NCBI GenBank assembly: GCA_963802795.1
Contig: CAWDJV010000006.1
Coordinates: 62,001 to 126,000, forward strand
Direction of reading: 5' to 3'
DNA: 64,000 nucleotides
Origin: JAIBJN01 sp963802795
Lineage (GTDB): Bacteria; Actinomycetota; Thermoleophilia; Gaiellales; Gaiellaceae
In this document: in pieces, positions 34,324 through 41,978 of the stretch
Layout: each line of letters begins with the position of its first letter
Position numbering within the stretch: position 1 is the stretch's first letter
Position numbers and translations under genes: made by a program
The notes under the pieces: generated by a model
The model's input: only the letters and a program-made list of their open reading frames with translations
What the model was told of the DNA's origin: nothing
The model's database searches: none

Positions 34324-35002
34324 CGGGTGCCAGGCGGCCGACGAGCCCGAGGTACGCGTCGCCCGGGTCTCCGCGCCCGAAGACCGAGCTTCCCGCGACG
34401 ATCGCGTCCGCTCCCGCCTCGTGCACCGCGCGGACGTTCTCGTCCGAGATCCCTCCGTCCACCTGCACCACGAGCCGCTCGTCGAGCTGCGAGCGGAGCG
34501 CCCGCAGCCGCGGGAGCGCCTCCGGCATGAACTCCTGTCCGGAGTAGCCGGGATGGATGCTCATGCAGAGGACGAGGTCGGCCGAGGGCGAGGCGGCGGC
34601 GGCGGTCTCCACCGGAGTCTCAGGGTTGAAGGCGACGCCGACGCCGAGCCCGAGCGAGCGGGCGAGCCCGATCGCCGTCTCGGGCTCCCTGACCGCCTCG
34701 ACGTGGAAGGTGACGCTGTCGCCCCCGGCCTTCGCCACCTGGGGGAAGTGGTGCTCGGGGTTCGTGACCATGAGGTGGACGTCGAGCACCCCTCCACCCT
34801 CGTGCACGAGCGGCGCGATCGACTCGAGGACGATCGGGCCGATCGTGACCGGCTCGACGAAATGCCCGTCGCCGACGTCGAAGTGGAAGATCCGGGCGCC
34901 GGCGTCGAGGAGCTGCCGGATCTGCTCGCCCAGCCGCGTGAAGTCCGCCGCGTAGAGCGACGGCTCGATCTCTGCGGTGCGCATCCAGTCCCGCCAGGCC
35001 AT
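34316..35002 (-). CDS. rpe: Ribulose-phosphate 3-epimerase
   Basis: 228 residues from ATG at 35002. Motifs IEPSLYAADFTRLGEQI, FHFDVGDGHFVEPVTIGP, LDVHLMVTNPEHH, SIHPGYSGQEFMPEAL, VQVDGGISDENV and AGSSVFGRGD. Interconverts ribulose and xylulose 5-phosphates, hence feeds ribulose 5-phosphate to RibBA. A second ATG (MRTAEIEPSL) is an equally likely start. Palindromic element copy C begins 7 bp upstream of the start. Confidence 0.95.
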   Translation of the reverse strand: MAWRDWMRTAEIEPSLYAADFTRLGEQIRQLLDAGARIFHFDVGDGHFVEPVTIGPIVLESIAPLVHEGGGVLDVHLMVTNPEHHFPQVAKAGGDSVTFHVEAVREPETAIGLARSLGLGVGVAFNPETPVETAAAASPSADLVLCMSIHPGYSGQEFMPEALPRLRALRSQLDERLVVQVDGGISDENVRAVHEAGADAIVAGSSVFGRGDPGDAYLGLVGRLAPGE

Positions 35003-35008
35003 GGCTCT

Positions 35009-35174
35009 AGTGTCCCTTCAGGTGATACGGCCCCGCTTCTGCGTCGCGAGCACCAAGCCTGAGTATGCACTCGTCCGCAGCCAAGGCTAGAAGCCTTGGT
35101 AAGGGCGAGGGCGGGCTCAGGCGCCGCGTGATCGCGGGGCAGAAGTGATGGCCCGTATTGCCTGGAGGGACACT
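35009..35174. repeat. 166 bp palindromic intercistronic element, copy C
   Basis: Begins AGTGTCCCTTCAGGTGATAC and ends GTATTGCCTGGAGGGACACT. Both ends differ from the other copies, but together (GTGTCCC with GGGACAC; ATAC with GTAT), so pairing is kept. Inner stem CCTGAG (35058-35063) pairs with CTCAGG (35116-35121); the tip is CCAAGGC-TAGAA-GCCTTGG. The TAG stop of rsmB is formed at the element's right edge. Confidence 0.87.
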
Positions 35175-36375
35175 AGTGTCCCAGAACGCGCATCCGCGCT
35201 ATGAAGAAGCCCGACGTGCCGTGGACGTGCGGGAGCGTGAGGAGGAACTCGGGCCGACGCGGATGGCGGAACTCCGGCCAGAGGGCCCCGAGGTCCTCGA
35301 CGGGCAGCCCGAGCTCGTCGACGATCGCCTCGTTCTCCGGCCGGTTGACGGTGCAGACGGCGTAGGTGACGGTCCCCCCGGGACGAACGCGGGCGGCAGC
35401 GGCGCGAAGCAGCTCGAGCTGGAGGCCGGGCAGCGGCTCCGACCGCCAGCGCAGGTCGGGGCGGGAGTTGAGAACGCCGAGGCCCGAGCAGGGAGCGTCC
35501 ACGAGAGCCCTGTCGAACGGGCCGAGATCGTCCGGGAGCGCGAGCCCGTCCGCGTGGAGCACGGTGAGCCCCTTCACGCCCAGGCGACGGGCATTCGCTT
35601 CCAGCTCGCGGGCGCGGCCGGCATGCTTCTCGACCGCGACGACCTCCGCGCCCGCCGCCGCGAGCTGGGTCGCCTTCCCGCCCGGCGCCGCGCAGAGGTC
35701 GAGCACCCGCTCACCCGCGCGGGCTTCGACCGCCGCGCCGGCGAGCTGCGAGCCACGACTCTGCGGCCACGCGTAGCCGCTTTCCAGCCAGTCCGGCGGG
35801 ATCGCGTCGACGACCTTGGGGCCGTCCGGCGTCCGGACGGCCGTCTCCGGCGCTTCGTTCTGCGCCCGCATGAGCGCCCGCGCGTCGTCGGGGCCGAGCT
35901 CTCGCCACCACGTCTCTGCGATCCAGTCCGGATACGAGTGGGCGAGCGCTGCGGCGGCCGGCGTCTCGTCGCGGAGGCCGCCGAGCAGGGCGGGGAGCCC
36001 CTGCGAGAGCCGGCGCAGGACGGCGTTCGTGAAGGCGACCGCCCGCTCCAGCCCGGCCGCACGGACGAGCTCGACGGTCTCGTGCACGGCGGCGTGCGCC
36101 GGGACGGCGTCCATGTACGCAAGCTGGTAGGCGCCGATGCGAAGGGCCGCCCGTACGGGCGGGTCGAGCTTGCGGAGGGGCCGCCGCCCGAGCGTCTCGA
36201 TCGCGTGGTCGAGCGTGCGGACGCGCTGCACCGTCCCGTAGGCGAGCTGCATCGCGAACGCGCGGTCACGGGCGTCCAGCCGTTCCGCGGCACCGCGGAA
36301 AGCCCTGTCCGCGTACGCCTCCTCGTCGAAGACCCGCCGGACGACCTCGAGCGCGACTCCCCGGGCGCTCGTCAC
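35173..36375 (-). CDS. rsmB: 16S rRNA (cytosine967-C5)-methyltransferase RsmB
   Basis: 400 residues from GTG at 36375, sharing one base with the fmt stop (TAGTG). N-terminal NusB-like helical domain (ARGVALEVVRRVFDEEAYADRA, RDRAFAMQLAYGTVQR, HAAVHETVELVR); C-terminal SAM domain: VLDLCAAPGGKATQLAA, VDAPCSGLGVLNSRPDLRW and TYAVCTVNRPENEAIV, giving the two catalytic Cys. Stop codon lies in the palindromic element. Confidence 0.95.
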   Translation of the reverse strand: MTSARGVALEVVRRVFDEEAYADRAFRGAAERLDARDRAFAMQLAYGTVQRVRTLDHAIETLGRRPLRKLDPPVRAALRIGAYQLAYMDAVPAHAAVHETVELVRAAGLERAVAFTNAVLRRLSQGLPALLGGLRDETPAAAALAHSYPDWIAETWWRELGPDDARALMRAQNEAPETAVRTPDGPKVVDAIPPDWLESGYAWPQSRGSQLAGAAVEARAGERVLDLCAAPGGKATQLAAAGAEVVAVEKHAGRARELEANARRLGVKGLTVLHADGLALPDDLGPFDRALVDAPCSGLGVLNSRPDLRWRSEPLPGLQLELLRAAAARVRPGGTVTYAVCTVNRPENEAIVDELGLPVEDLGALWPEFRHPRRPEFLLTLPHVHGTSGFFIARMRVLGH

Positions 36376-37187
36376 TACTTGCGGAGGCCGCGGAGGTACT
36401 CCTCTGCGGTCATGCGGCGGCCGCCCTCTCGCTGCACCTCGAGCATCTCGAGCCCACCGGCGGTGAGGCCTGCCTCGAGACGGGCGGGGCGCGCCTTCCA
36501 GACGATGAGCCGTCGACCCTCGACGAGCCCTCGCGCCCCGATGTGAGGGGAGAGCGCCCGGATGCGGTTCAGGTTCTCCTCCGGTGGAAGCGACCAGTCG
36601 AGGTCGCGGTCGGCGGCCGTGATCTTGTCCGCGTAGGTTGCGCCCGCCTCGGGCTGAGGGACGAAGGTCGGCTCGGCGAAGACCTCGTCGAGCAGCTCGA
36701 GAGCGACCCGCGTCGCCCGCTCGAAGACGATTCCGGCGTCGTCGTCCGGCCCGATCGGGAACCGGCGCTGGGCGGCGATCGGGCCCGCGTCGAGCTCGGG
36801 CGTCGTCCGGTGGACCGTCACGCCGGTCTCGCGGTCTCCGGCCATCAGCGCCCGCTCGACCGGAGCCGGCCCGCGCCAGCGCGGAAGGAGCGACGGGTGC
36901 ACGTTCAGCCACAGCCTGTCGGCGAGCAGCTTCTCCGGGATCATGACGCCGTAGTCGGCGACGATGACGATGCGCGCGTCCCCCGGGAACTCGGTGAGGC
37001 GGTCGGGTTGCTCGACTGCGACACCGTGAGCCTTGGCGACCTCCTTCGCAGGGGGCGCGAGCTTCTTCCTTCCCCGGCCCTGGGGCTTGTCGGGCTTCGT
37101 GAGCAGGAGCTCGATCTCGCGGCGCGCGGCGAGGCCGTCCAGAATGGCCGCTCCGAAGGAACCGGTCGCCGCGACGGAGATGCTCAA
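36375..37187 (-). CDS. fmt: Methionyl-tRNA formyltransferase
   Basis: 270 residues from TTG at 37187; short compared with the usual ~310 but the catalytic domain is complete: TKPDKPQGRGRKKLAPPAKEVA, VADYGVMIPEKLLA, LNVHPSLLPRWRGPAPVERALMAGDRETGVTVHR. The C-terminal tRNA-binding domain (KITAADRDLDWSLPPEENLNRIRALSPHIGARG) is truncated, ending soon after it. Formylates initiator Met-tRNA; def removes the formyl group. No strong ribosome site precedes the TTG. Confidence 0.92.
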   Translation of the reverse strand: MSISVAATGSFGAAILDGLAARREIELLLTKPDKPQGRGRKKLAPPAKEVAKAHGVAVEQPDRLTEFPGDARIVIVADYGVMIPEKLLADRLWLNVHPSLLPRWRGPAPVERALMAGDRETGVTVHRTTPELDAGPIAAQRRFPIGPDDDAGIVFERATRVALELLDEVFAEPTFVPQPEAGATYADKITAADRDLDWSLPPEENLNRIRALSPHIGARGLVEGRRLIVWKARPARLEAGLTAGGLEMLEVQREGGRRMTAEEYLRGLRK

Positions 37188-37206
37188 GGTCGTGCGGTGG
37201 TCGCGG

Positions 37207-37788
37207 TCACGTGAGAGGGCCGAGAACCGGCTGAGGGCGGAGCTGCGCGAGCGCATCCCGCCGTCCTTCCGAAGTCGTCCTCTCGAGGATCAACACTCCG
37301 TCGAGGTGGTCGAGCTCGTGCTGGATCACCCGCGCCTCGAGCCCCTCGGCCTCGAGCGTCACGGGCTCTCCGCCCGGCGTGACGGCATCGAGCGACACGG
37401 AGACGGGTCGCTCGACCGGGACGACCACCGACGCCGCGCCGAGCGACAGGCAGCCCTCCTCGACGCTTTCGCGCTCATCCGACACCGAGGTGATGCGCGG
37501 GTTCACGAGCGCGGTGACCGGCGCGTCGTCGTCGGTCTGGTAGACGAAGACGCGGCGTAGGACGCCCACCTGCGGCGCTGCGAGCCCCACGCCGCGCGCC
37601 TCCTGCATCAGGCTCGTCATCCGCCCCACCAGGCCCGAGAGCGTGTCGTCGAACTCCTCGACCTCGTTCGCCTGCATGCGGAGAACCGGGTCCGGATACT
37701 GGCGGACCTGCGCGAGTGCCGCCCGGCGCCTGAGCTCGCGCTCGGCATCGAGCTCTTCGCTTCGAATCTGGCCTTCGACTTCGCTCAA
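37207..37788 (-). CDS. def: Peptide deformylase
   Basis: 193 residues, TTG start at 37788. Motifs: GVGLAAPQVGVLRRVFVYQ (motif 1), ESVEEGCLSLGAASV (motif 2, EGCLS), and VIQHELDHLDGVLILERT (HExDH). Metal-bound by Cys and two His. Starts with about 25 charged residues not found in shorter homologues. Palindromic element copy D lies 14 bp upstream of the start. Confidence 0.94.
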   Translation of the reverse strand: MSEVEGQIRSEELDAERELRRRAALAQVRQYPDPVLRMQANEVEEFDDTLSGLVGRMTSLMQEARGVGLAAPQVGVLRRVFVYQTDDDAPVTALVNPRITSVSDERESVEEGCLSLGAASVVVPVERPVSVSLDAVTPGGEPVTLEAEGLEARVIQHELDHLDGVLILERTTSEGRRDALAQLRPQPVLGPLT

Positions 37789-37802
37789 GACGCGAAAAGT
37801 CT

Positions 37803-37964
37803 AGTGCCCCTGCAGGCGATGTTGCCCCGCTTCTGCGTCGCGAGCACCAAGCGAGAGCCCGCACGCGTCCGCAGCCAAGGCTGGAAGCCTTGGTAAGGGG
37901 GAGGGTGGGCTCTCGCCGCGTGATCGCGGGGCAGAAGCAGGCGGGCATTGCTTGGAGGGGCACT
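37803..37964. repeat. 162 bp palindromic intercistronic element, copy D
   Basis: Begins AGTGCCCCTGCAGG and ends CTTGGAGGGGCACT. Its inner stem is CGAGAG (37852-37857) with CTCTCG (37910-37915), where copy C has CCTGAG/CTCAGG and copy F CGGAG/CTCCG: different bases, same pairing. Tip CCAAGGC-TGGAA-GCCTTGG. Lies between priA (stop 26 bp away) and def. Confidence 0.87.
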
Positions 37965-37990
37965 GACCCGGGCGCCCTTGGCGGCCGCGT

Positions 37991-39949
37991 TCAGAACACG
38001 CCCTGGGGATCGACGTCCACCGAGGCCGAGAGCCCGTCGCGGCGCATGGCGGGCGCGGCGGCGGCGAGCAGGCGGCCGGCCAGGGACGCCAGCGGGCGCG
38101 GGGACGCGGTCTTGGCGAGCAGCTGCACGCGCGAGCGCCCGCGGAGGCGGAGGAGCGGCGCGGGGCCGAGCAGGTCGCCCTCGACAGCCGCACGCTCGAG
38201 CTCGCCGCGCAGCTCGTCGAGCACACGCCGCGGCCCGCTCGGCCCCTCGCCCGAGACGACGACCCGGACGAGATGCCGAAACGGCGGGTAGCCGAGCTCG
38301 CGACGCCGCTCGAGCTCGCCGGCGAGGAACTCCTCGACGTCGTGGCGGGCGGCGAGCGCGATCGGGCGCGCGTCGGGCTGGTACGTCTGCACGAGCACGC
38401 GTCCCGGCGCATCGCGCCCGCTCCGGCCCGCGAGCTGCGTCACGAGCTGGAAGGTGCGCTCCTCGGCCCTGAAGTCCGGGAGGGCCATGGCCGTGTCGGC
38501 GTCCACGACCGCGGCGAGCGCCACCCCCTCGAAGTGATGACCCTTTGCGACCATCTGGGTTCCGAGCAGGACGCCGCGCTCGCTCGCCGCGAAGCGCTCG
38601 AGGATCTCGGCGAGCCGACCCGGTTGCCCGGCGGTGTCCGCGTCGAGGCGGAAGCGCTCGAGCTCCGGGAGACGCTCCGACAACTCGGCTTCGAGACGCT
38701 CCGTCCCCGCCCCCAGGCGGGCGACCTCGGCCGCTCCGCAGGCGGGGCACAGCTGCGGCGCGGGCTCACGCCGGCCGCAGTGATGGCAGTGCAGCCGACC
38801 GTCCGCGTGGAGCGTCAGCGCCACGTCGCAGGAGGGGCATCGAACGGTCAGCCCGCACGCCCGACAGTGCAGCGCGGGTGCGACTCCCCGCCTGTTCAGG
38901 AGGAGGATGGCCTTGCCGCCTCCGTCCGCAAGCGCTCCCAGCTCGGCGAGCAGCGGCGCCGAGAGCGGGTAGCCGGCCTCCCGGCGGAGGTCGACGAGCC
39001 GCACGCGGGGGAGCGGGCCGGCGAGCCTGCCGCCGAGCTCGAGCCGCTCGAGGCGTCCCCAGCTCTCGGGCCGCGGAGTCGCGCTGCCGAAGACGGCGAC
39101 CGCGCCCTCGAGGGCGGCGCGCTTCGCCGCCACCGCCCGCGCGTCGTAGCGGGGGTCGGATTCGTGCTTGTAGGAGGCGTCGTGCTCCTCGTCCACGCAG
39201 ACGAGCCCGAGTCGCGGCAGTGGCGCGAAGACGGCCGAGCGGGCCCCCACGACGATGGGTGCCGCGCCGGAGGCGATGCGCTCGCGCTCGTCGCGCCGCT
39301 CCGCCTCGGTGAGGCCCGAGTGGAGAACCGCCACGCGTTCTCCGAAGCGGGCGCGGAAGCGTCCGAGCGCCTGCGGGGTGAGCGCGATCTCCGGCACGAG
39401 CACGATCGCGCCGAGCCCGGCGCCAAGAGTCGCCTCACACGCGCGCAGGTACACCTCGGTCTTCCCGCTCCCGGTTGCGCCGTGGAGAAGGAAGGCACCG
39501 CCGCCGCTCGACGCGGCCTCCGCGATCCGCTCGAGCGCCCGTGCCTGGGTCTCGCTCAGCTCGGCCGGCGGCTCCTCGCCCGGGAGCGAGCCCGGCGCAC
39601 GGCGGCGCTTGGCCCCCGCTTTGCGCGCACGCGCCGCCGGCGCTACGAGGGCGAGCGCCCGAGCCGGCGTCGAGCCGTAGTAGTCGCCGAGCCAGAGCGC
39701 GAGGTCCACGAGCGCCGGGGAAACGGCGCCGACGACGCCCTCCACCGCGACGGGGTCGACGTCGGCGGGCGGGTCGTCGGCCGGCCCGACGACCACGCCT
39801 CGGCGTCGTGACCCTCCGAAGCGGATCGAGACGACGGCGCCCTTCTCCAGCCCGTCGCCGAGGTAGGTGAAGGGCCCCGCGACGGCTCGCGCGGAGACGA
39901 GTGGGACGACGGACGCGAACCTGGCCACGGATAGGATTGTCCTCGACAT
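37991..39949 (-). CDS. priA: Primosomal protein N' (PriA helicase)
   Basis: 652 residues. N-terminal 3'BD-like domain (PLVSARAVAGPFTYLGDGLEKGAVVSIRFGGSRRRG), helicase motif I LLHGATGSGKTEVYLRA, II VDEEHDASYKHE (DEEH), zinc-binding Cys clusters LHCRACGLTVRCPSCDV and CHHCGRREPAPQLCPACG, motif V-VI GTQMVAKGHHFEGV, QLAGRSGR. Restarts replication at collapsed forks. The ATG at 39949 shares its bases with the divergent DtxR start; a GTG at 39928 is an alternative. Confidence 0.94.
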   Translation of the reverse strand: MSRTILSVARFASVVPLVSARAVAGPFTYLGDGLEKGAVVSIRFGGSRRRGVVVGPADDPPADVDPVAVEGVVGAVSPALVDLALWLGDYYGSTPARALALVAPAARARKAGAKRRRAPGSLPGEEPPAELSETQARALERIAEAASSGGGAFLLHGATGSGKTEVYLRACEATLGAGLGAIVLVPEIALTPQALGRFRARFGERVAVLHSGLTEAERRDERERIASGAAPIVVGARSAVFAPLPRLGLVCVDEEHDASYKHESDPRYDARAVAAKRAALEGAVAVFGSATPRPESWGRLERLELGGRLAGPLPRVRLVDLRREAGYPLSAPLLAELGALADGGGKAILLLNRRGVAPALHCRACGLTVRCPSCDVALTLHADGRLHCHHCGRREPAPQLCPACGAAEVARLGAGTERLEAELSERLPELERFRLDADTAGQPGRLAEILERFAASERGVLLGTQMVAKGHHFEGVALAAVVDADTAMALPDFRAEERTFQLVTQLAGRSGRDAPGRVLVQTYQPDARPIALAARHDVEEFLAGELERRRELGYPPFRHLVRVVVSGEGPSGPRRVLDELRGELERAAVEGDLLGPAPLLRLRGRSRVQLLAKTASPRPLASLAGRLLAAAAPAMRRDGLSASVDVDPQGVF

Positions 39950-40634
39950 GGCGGCTGGGCATTCCGTGGACGACTATCTCGAGACGATCTACTTCCTGGC
40001 CTTCCCGATCGGGGAGTACAAGCCGGACACGAAGGGGTCGCCCACGCTCGCGGTGCGCGTCGCAGACATGCTCGGCGTCTCCCGCGCCTCGGCCGGCGAG
40101 ATGCTGAAGCGCCTCGAGGCCGAGGGCCTCGTGGAGCGCGGCGAGCACAAGGAGGCGATCCTGACGGCCAAGGGCCGCGAGAACGCGGAGCGGGTCGTCC
40201 GCAAGCACCGGATCATCGAGCGCCTCCTCACGGACTTCATGGGCTACACCGCCGCCGAGGCCCACGAGCAGGCGGACCTGCTCGGGAACACGTTCACCGA
40301 CGACATGGTCGAGCGGGTCGCGGAGCGGCTCGGACACCCCGACCGCTGCCCGCACGGCTGGCCGGTCGACACGGACTTCGAGCAGGCGGAGAACCGCGAG
40401 CTCCTGCCGCTCAACGAGCTCGAGGAGGGCGGCCGGGCCGACATCGTCCGCCTGGCGGAGCACGACGGCGACCTCCTCCACTGGTACTACGACGAGGGCC
40501 TCGTCCCCGGCGCGCACGTCGAGCTGCGCCGCGCCGAGCCGGCGGCGGGCCAGTTCGCGCTCACCGTCGACGGCGACGAGCGCGCCATCGGCGAGAAGGC
40601 CGCTTCGGGCCTCTTCGTCAGGCCCGCGGCTTAG
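39948..40634 (+). CDS. DtxR/MntR family metal-dependent regulator
   Basis: 228 residues from ATG at 39948. N-terminal winged helix (SVDDYLETIYFL, RVADMLGVSRASAGEMLKRLEAEGLVERGEHK), dimerisation/metal region (RKHRIIERLLTDFMGY, AHEQADLLGNTFTDDMVERVAERLGHPDRCPHGWPV), and a C-terminal FeoA/SH3-like domain (PLNELEEGGRADIVRLAEHDGDLLHWY). Represses metal-homeostasis genes when bound to Fe(II) or Mn(II). Which metal is not clear. Its start overlaps the divergent priA start in a CATG. Confidence 0.9.
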   Translation: MAAGHSVDDYLETIYFLAFPIGEYKPDTKGSPTLAVRVADMLGVSRASAGEMLKRLEAEGLVERGEHKEAILTAKGRENAERVVRKHRIIERLLTDFMGYTAAEAHEQADLLGNTFTDDMVERVAERLGHPDRCPHGWPVDTDFEQAENRELLPLNELEEGGRADIVRLAEHDGDLLHWYYDEGLVPGAHVELRRAEPAAGQFALTVDGDERAIGEKAASGLFVRPAA

Positions 40635-40645
40635 ACACCTCGATT

Positions 40646-40659
40646 CGGCCTGCAGGCCG
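40646..40659. terminator. Short palindrome between convergent genes
   Basis: CGGCCTGCAGGCCG, a perfect 14 bp palindrome, occupies most of the 25 bp between the DtxR gene and metK stops. Could stop transcription in both directions; no U-tract, and no loop if fully paired. Confidence 0.3.
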
Positions 40660-41919
40660 CTAGGACGAGCTCGGAACGGAGGCCGGGACCTCGTCCGCAA
40701 GGCCGGCCGCTTCGCGAAGGGCGTCTGCGCTGTCCGTGCGCTCCCAGCTGAAGTCGCTCTCGGCGCGGCCGAAGTGGCCGTAGGCGGCCGTCTTCGCGTA
40801 GATGGGGCGCCGGAGGTCGAGCTCGCGGAGGATCGCGCCCGGGCGGAGGTCGAAGTGGCCGCGAACGAGCTCCCCGATGCGGGTCAGCGGCAGCCGCTCG
40901 GTGCCGAAGCACTCGACCTCGATGGAGACCGGGTGCGCGACGCCGATCGCGTAGGCGACCTGCAGCTCGCAGCGGTCGGCCAGGCCCGCCGCGACGACGT
41001 TCTTGGCAGCATGCCGAGCGGCATAGGCCGCCGAGCGGTCGACCTTGGTCGGGTCCTTCCCGGAGAACGCACCGCCGCCGTGGCGGGCGGCGCCGCCGTA
41101 CGTGTCGACGATGATCTTCCGCCCGGTCAGGCCCGTGTCCCCCATGGGGCCGCCGAGGACGAACTTGCCCGTCGGGTTCACGAGCACGAAGTCGCGCTCC
41201 TCGAACCGCCGCTCGTCGTAGAGCTCGCGGGGCAGGATCGGGTGCAGCACGTGCTCGATCAGGTCGGGCTTGATGAGCGCCTCCTCGTCGAGCCCGTCGC
41301 GGTGCTGCGTGGAGACGAGCACCCGCGCGATCTCGACGGGCCGCTGCCGACCGTGCTCGTCCACCTCGTAGCGGACGGTGACCTGCGACTTCCCGTCCGG
41401 GCGGAGATACGGGAGGATCTGCGCCTTTCGCACCTCGGAGAGCCTCTTCGCGATCTTGTGCGCGAGCATGATCGGGAGCGGCATCAGCTCCTCGGTCTCC
41501 GTGCACGCGTAGCCGAACATCATCCCCTGGTCGCCGGCGCCGATCCGGTCGAGCGGGTCGGCGTCGCCGTGCTGGGTCTCGTACGACGTGTCGACGCCCT
41601 GCGCGATGTCGGCGGACTGCTCGTCGAGCGCCACGATGACTCCGCACGTGTCGGCGTCGAAGCCGTACTTGGCCCGGTCGTAGCCGATCTCCTTGATCTT
41701 CGTCCTGACGAGATGCGGGATGTCCACCCACGTCTCGGTGGTGATCTCGCCGGCGACGATCACGAGGCCCGTCGTGACGAGCGTCTCGCAGGCGACCCGG
41801 CCGTTCGGATCGTCCGTCAGGACCGCGTCGAGGATCGTGTCGGAGACCTGGTCGGCAACCTTGTCGGGGTGGCCTTCGGTGACGGACTCCGAGGTGAAGA
41901 GGAACTCGCGGGCTGCCAT
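40660..41919 (-). CDS. metK: S-adenosylmethionine synthase
   Basis: 419 residues from ATG at 41919. FTSESVTEGHPDKVADQVSD, GEITTETWVDIPH, GAGDQGMMFGYACTETEELMPLPI, GPMGDTGLTGRKIIVDTYGG, and GGGAFSGKDPTKVDRSAAYAAR are all diagnostic. Makes SAM from Met and ATP, used by trmD, rsmB and rsmD products nearby. The open frame extends far upstream but homology begins at this Met. A remnant palindromic element lies 21 bp upstream. Confidence 0.97.
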   Translation of the reverse strand: MAAREFLFTSESVTEGHPDKVADQVSDTILDAVLTDDPNGRVACETLVTTGLVIVAGEITTETWVDIPHLVRTKIKEIGYDRAKYGFDADTCGVIVALDEQSADIAQGVDTSYETQHGDADPLDRIGAGDQGMMFGYACTETEELMPLPIMLAHKIAKRLSEVRKAQILPYLRPDGKSQVTVRYEVDEHGRQRPVEIARVLVSTQHRDGLDEEALIKPDLIEHVLHPILPRELYDERRFEERDFVLVNPTGKFVLGGPMGDTGLTGRKIIVDTYGGAARHGGGAFSGKDPTKVDRSAAYAARHAAKNVVAAGLADRCELQVAYAIGVAHPVSIEVECFGTERLPLTRIGELVRGHFDLRPGAILRELDLRRPIYAKTAAYGHFGRAESDFSWERTDSADALREAAGLADEVPASVPSSS

Positions 41920-41940
41920 CGGCGGGAAAGGGTAGCTGCT

Positions 41941-41976
41941 AGTGCCCCTGCAGGTAATGCCGCCTGGAGGGGCCCT
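41941..41976. repeat. Deleted palindromic element, copy E (ends only)
   Basis: AGTGCCCCTGCAGGTAATG is directly joined to CCGCCTGGAGGGGCCCT, the two termini of the family without the ~128 bp centre. It still forms a short hairpin. It sits between the DUF3352 gene (TAA stop at 41979-41981) and metK, the same intercistronic position as the full copies. Confidence 0.8.
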
Positions 41977-41978
41977 TA

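Noticed and set aside
34316..35002. FMN riboswitch ahead of the riboflavin genes
   Set aside because: ribD overlaps rpe, leaving no leader, and no conserved RFN-type stems are visible in nearby gaps.
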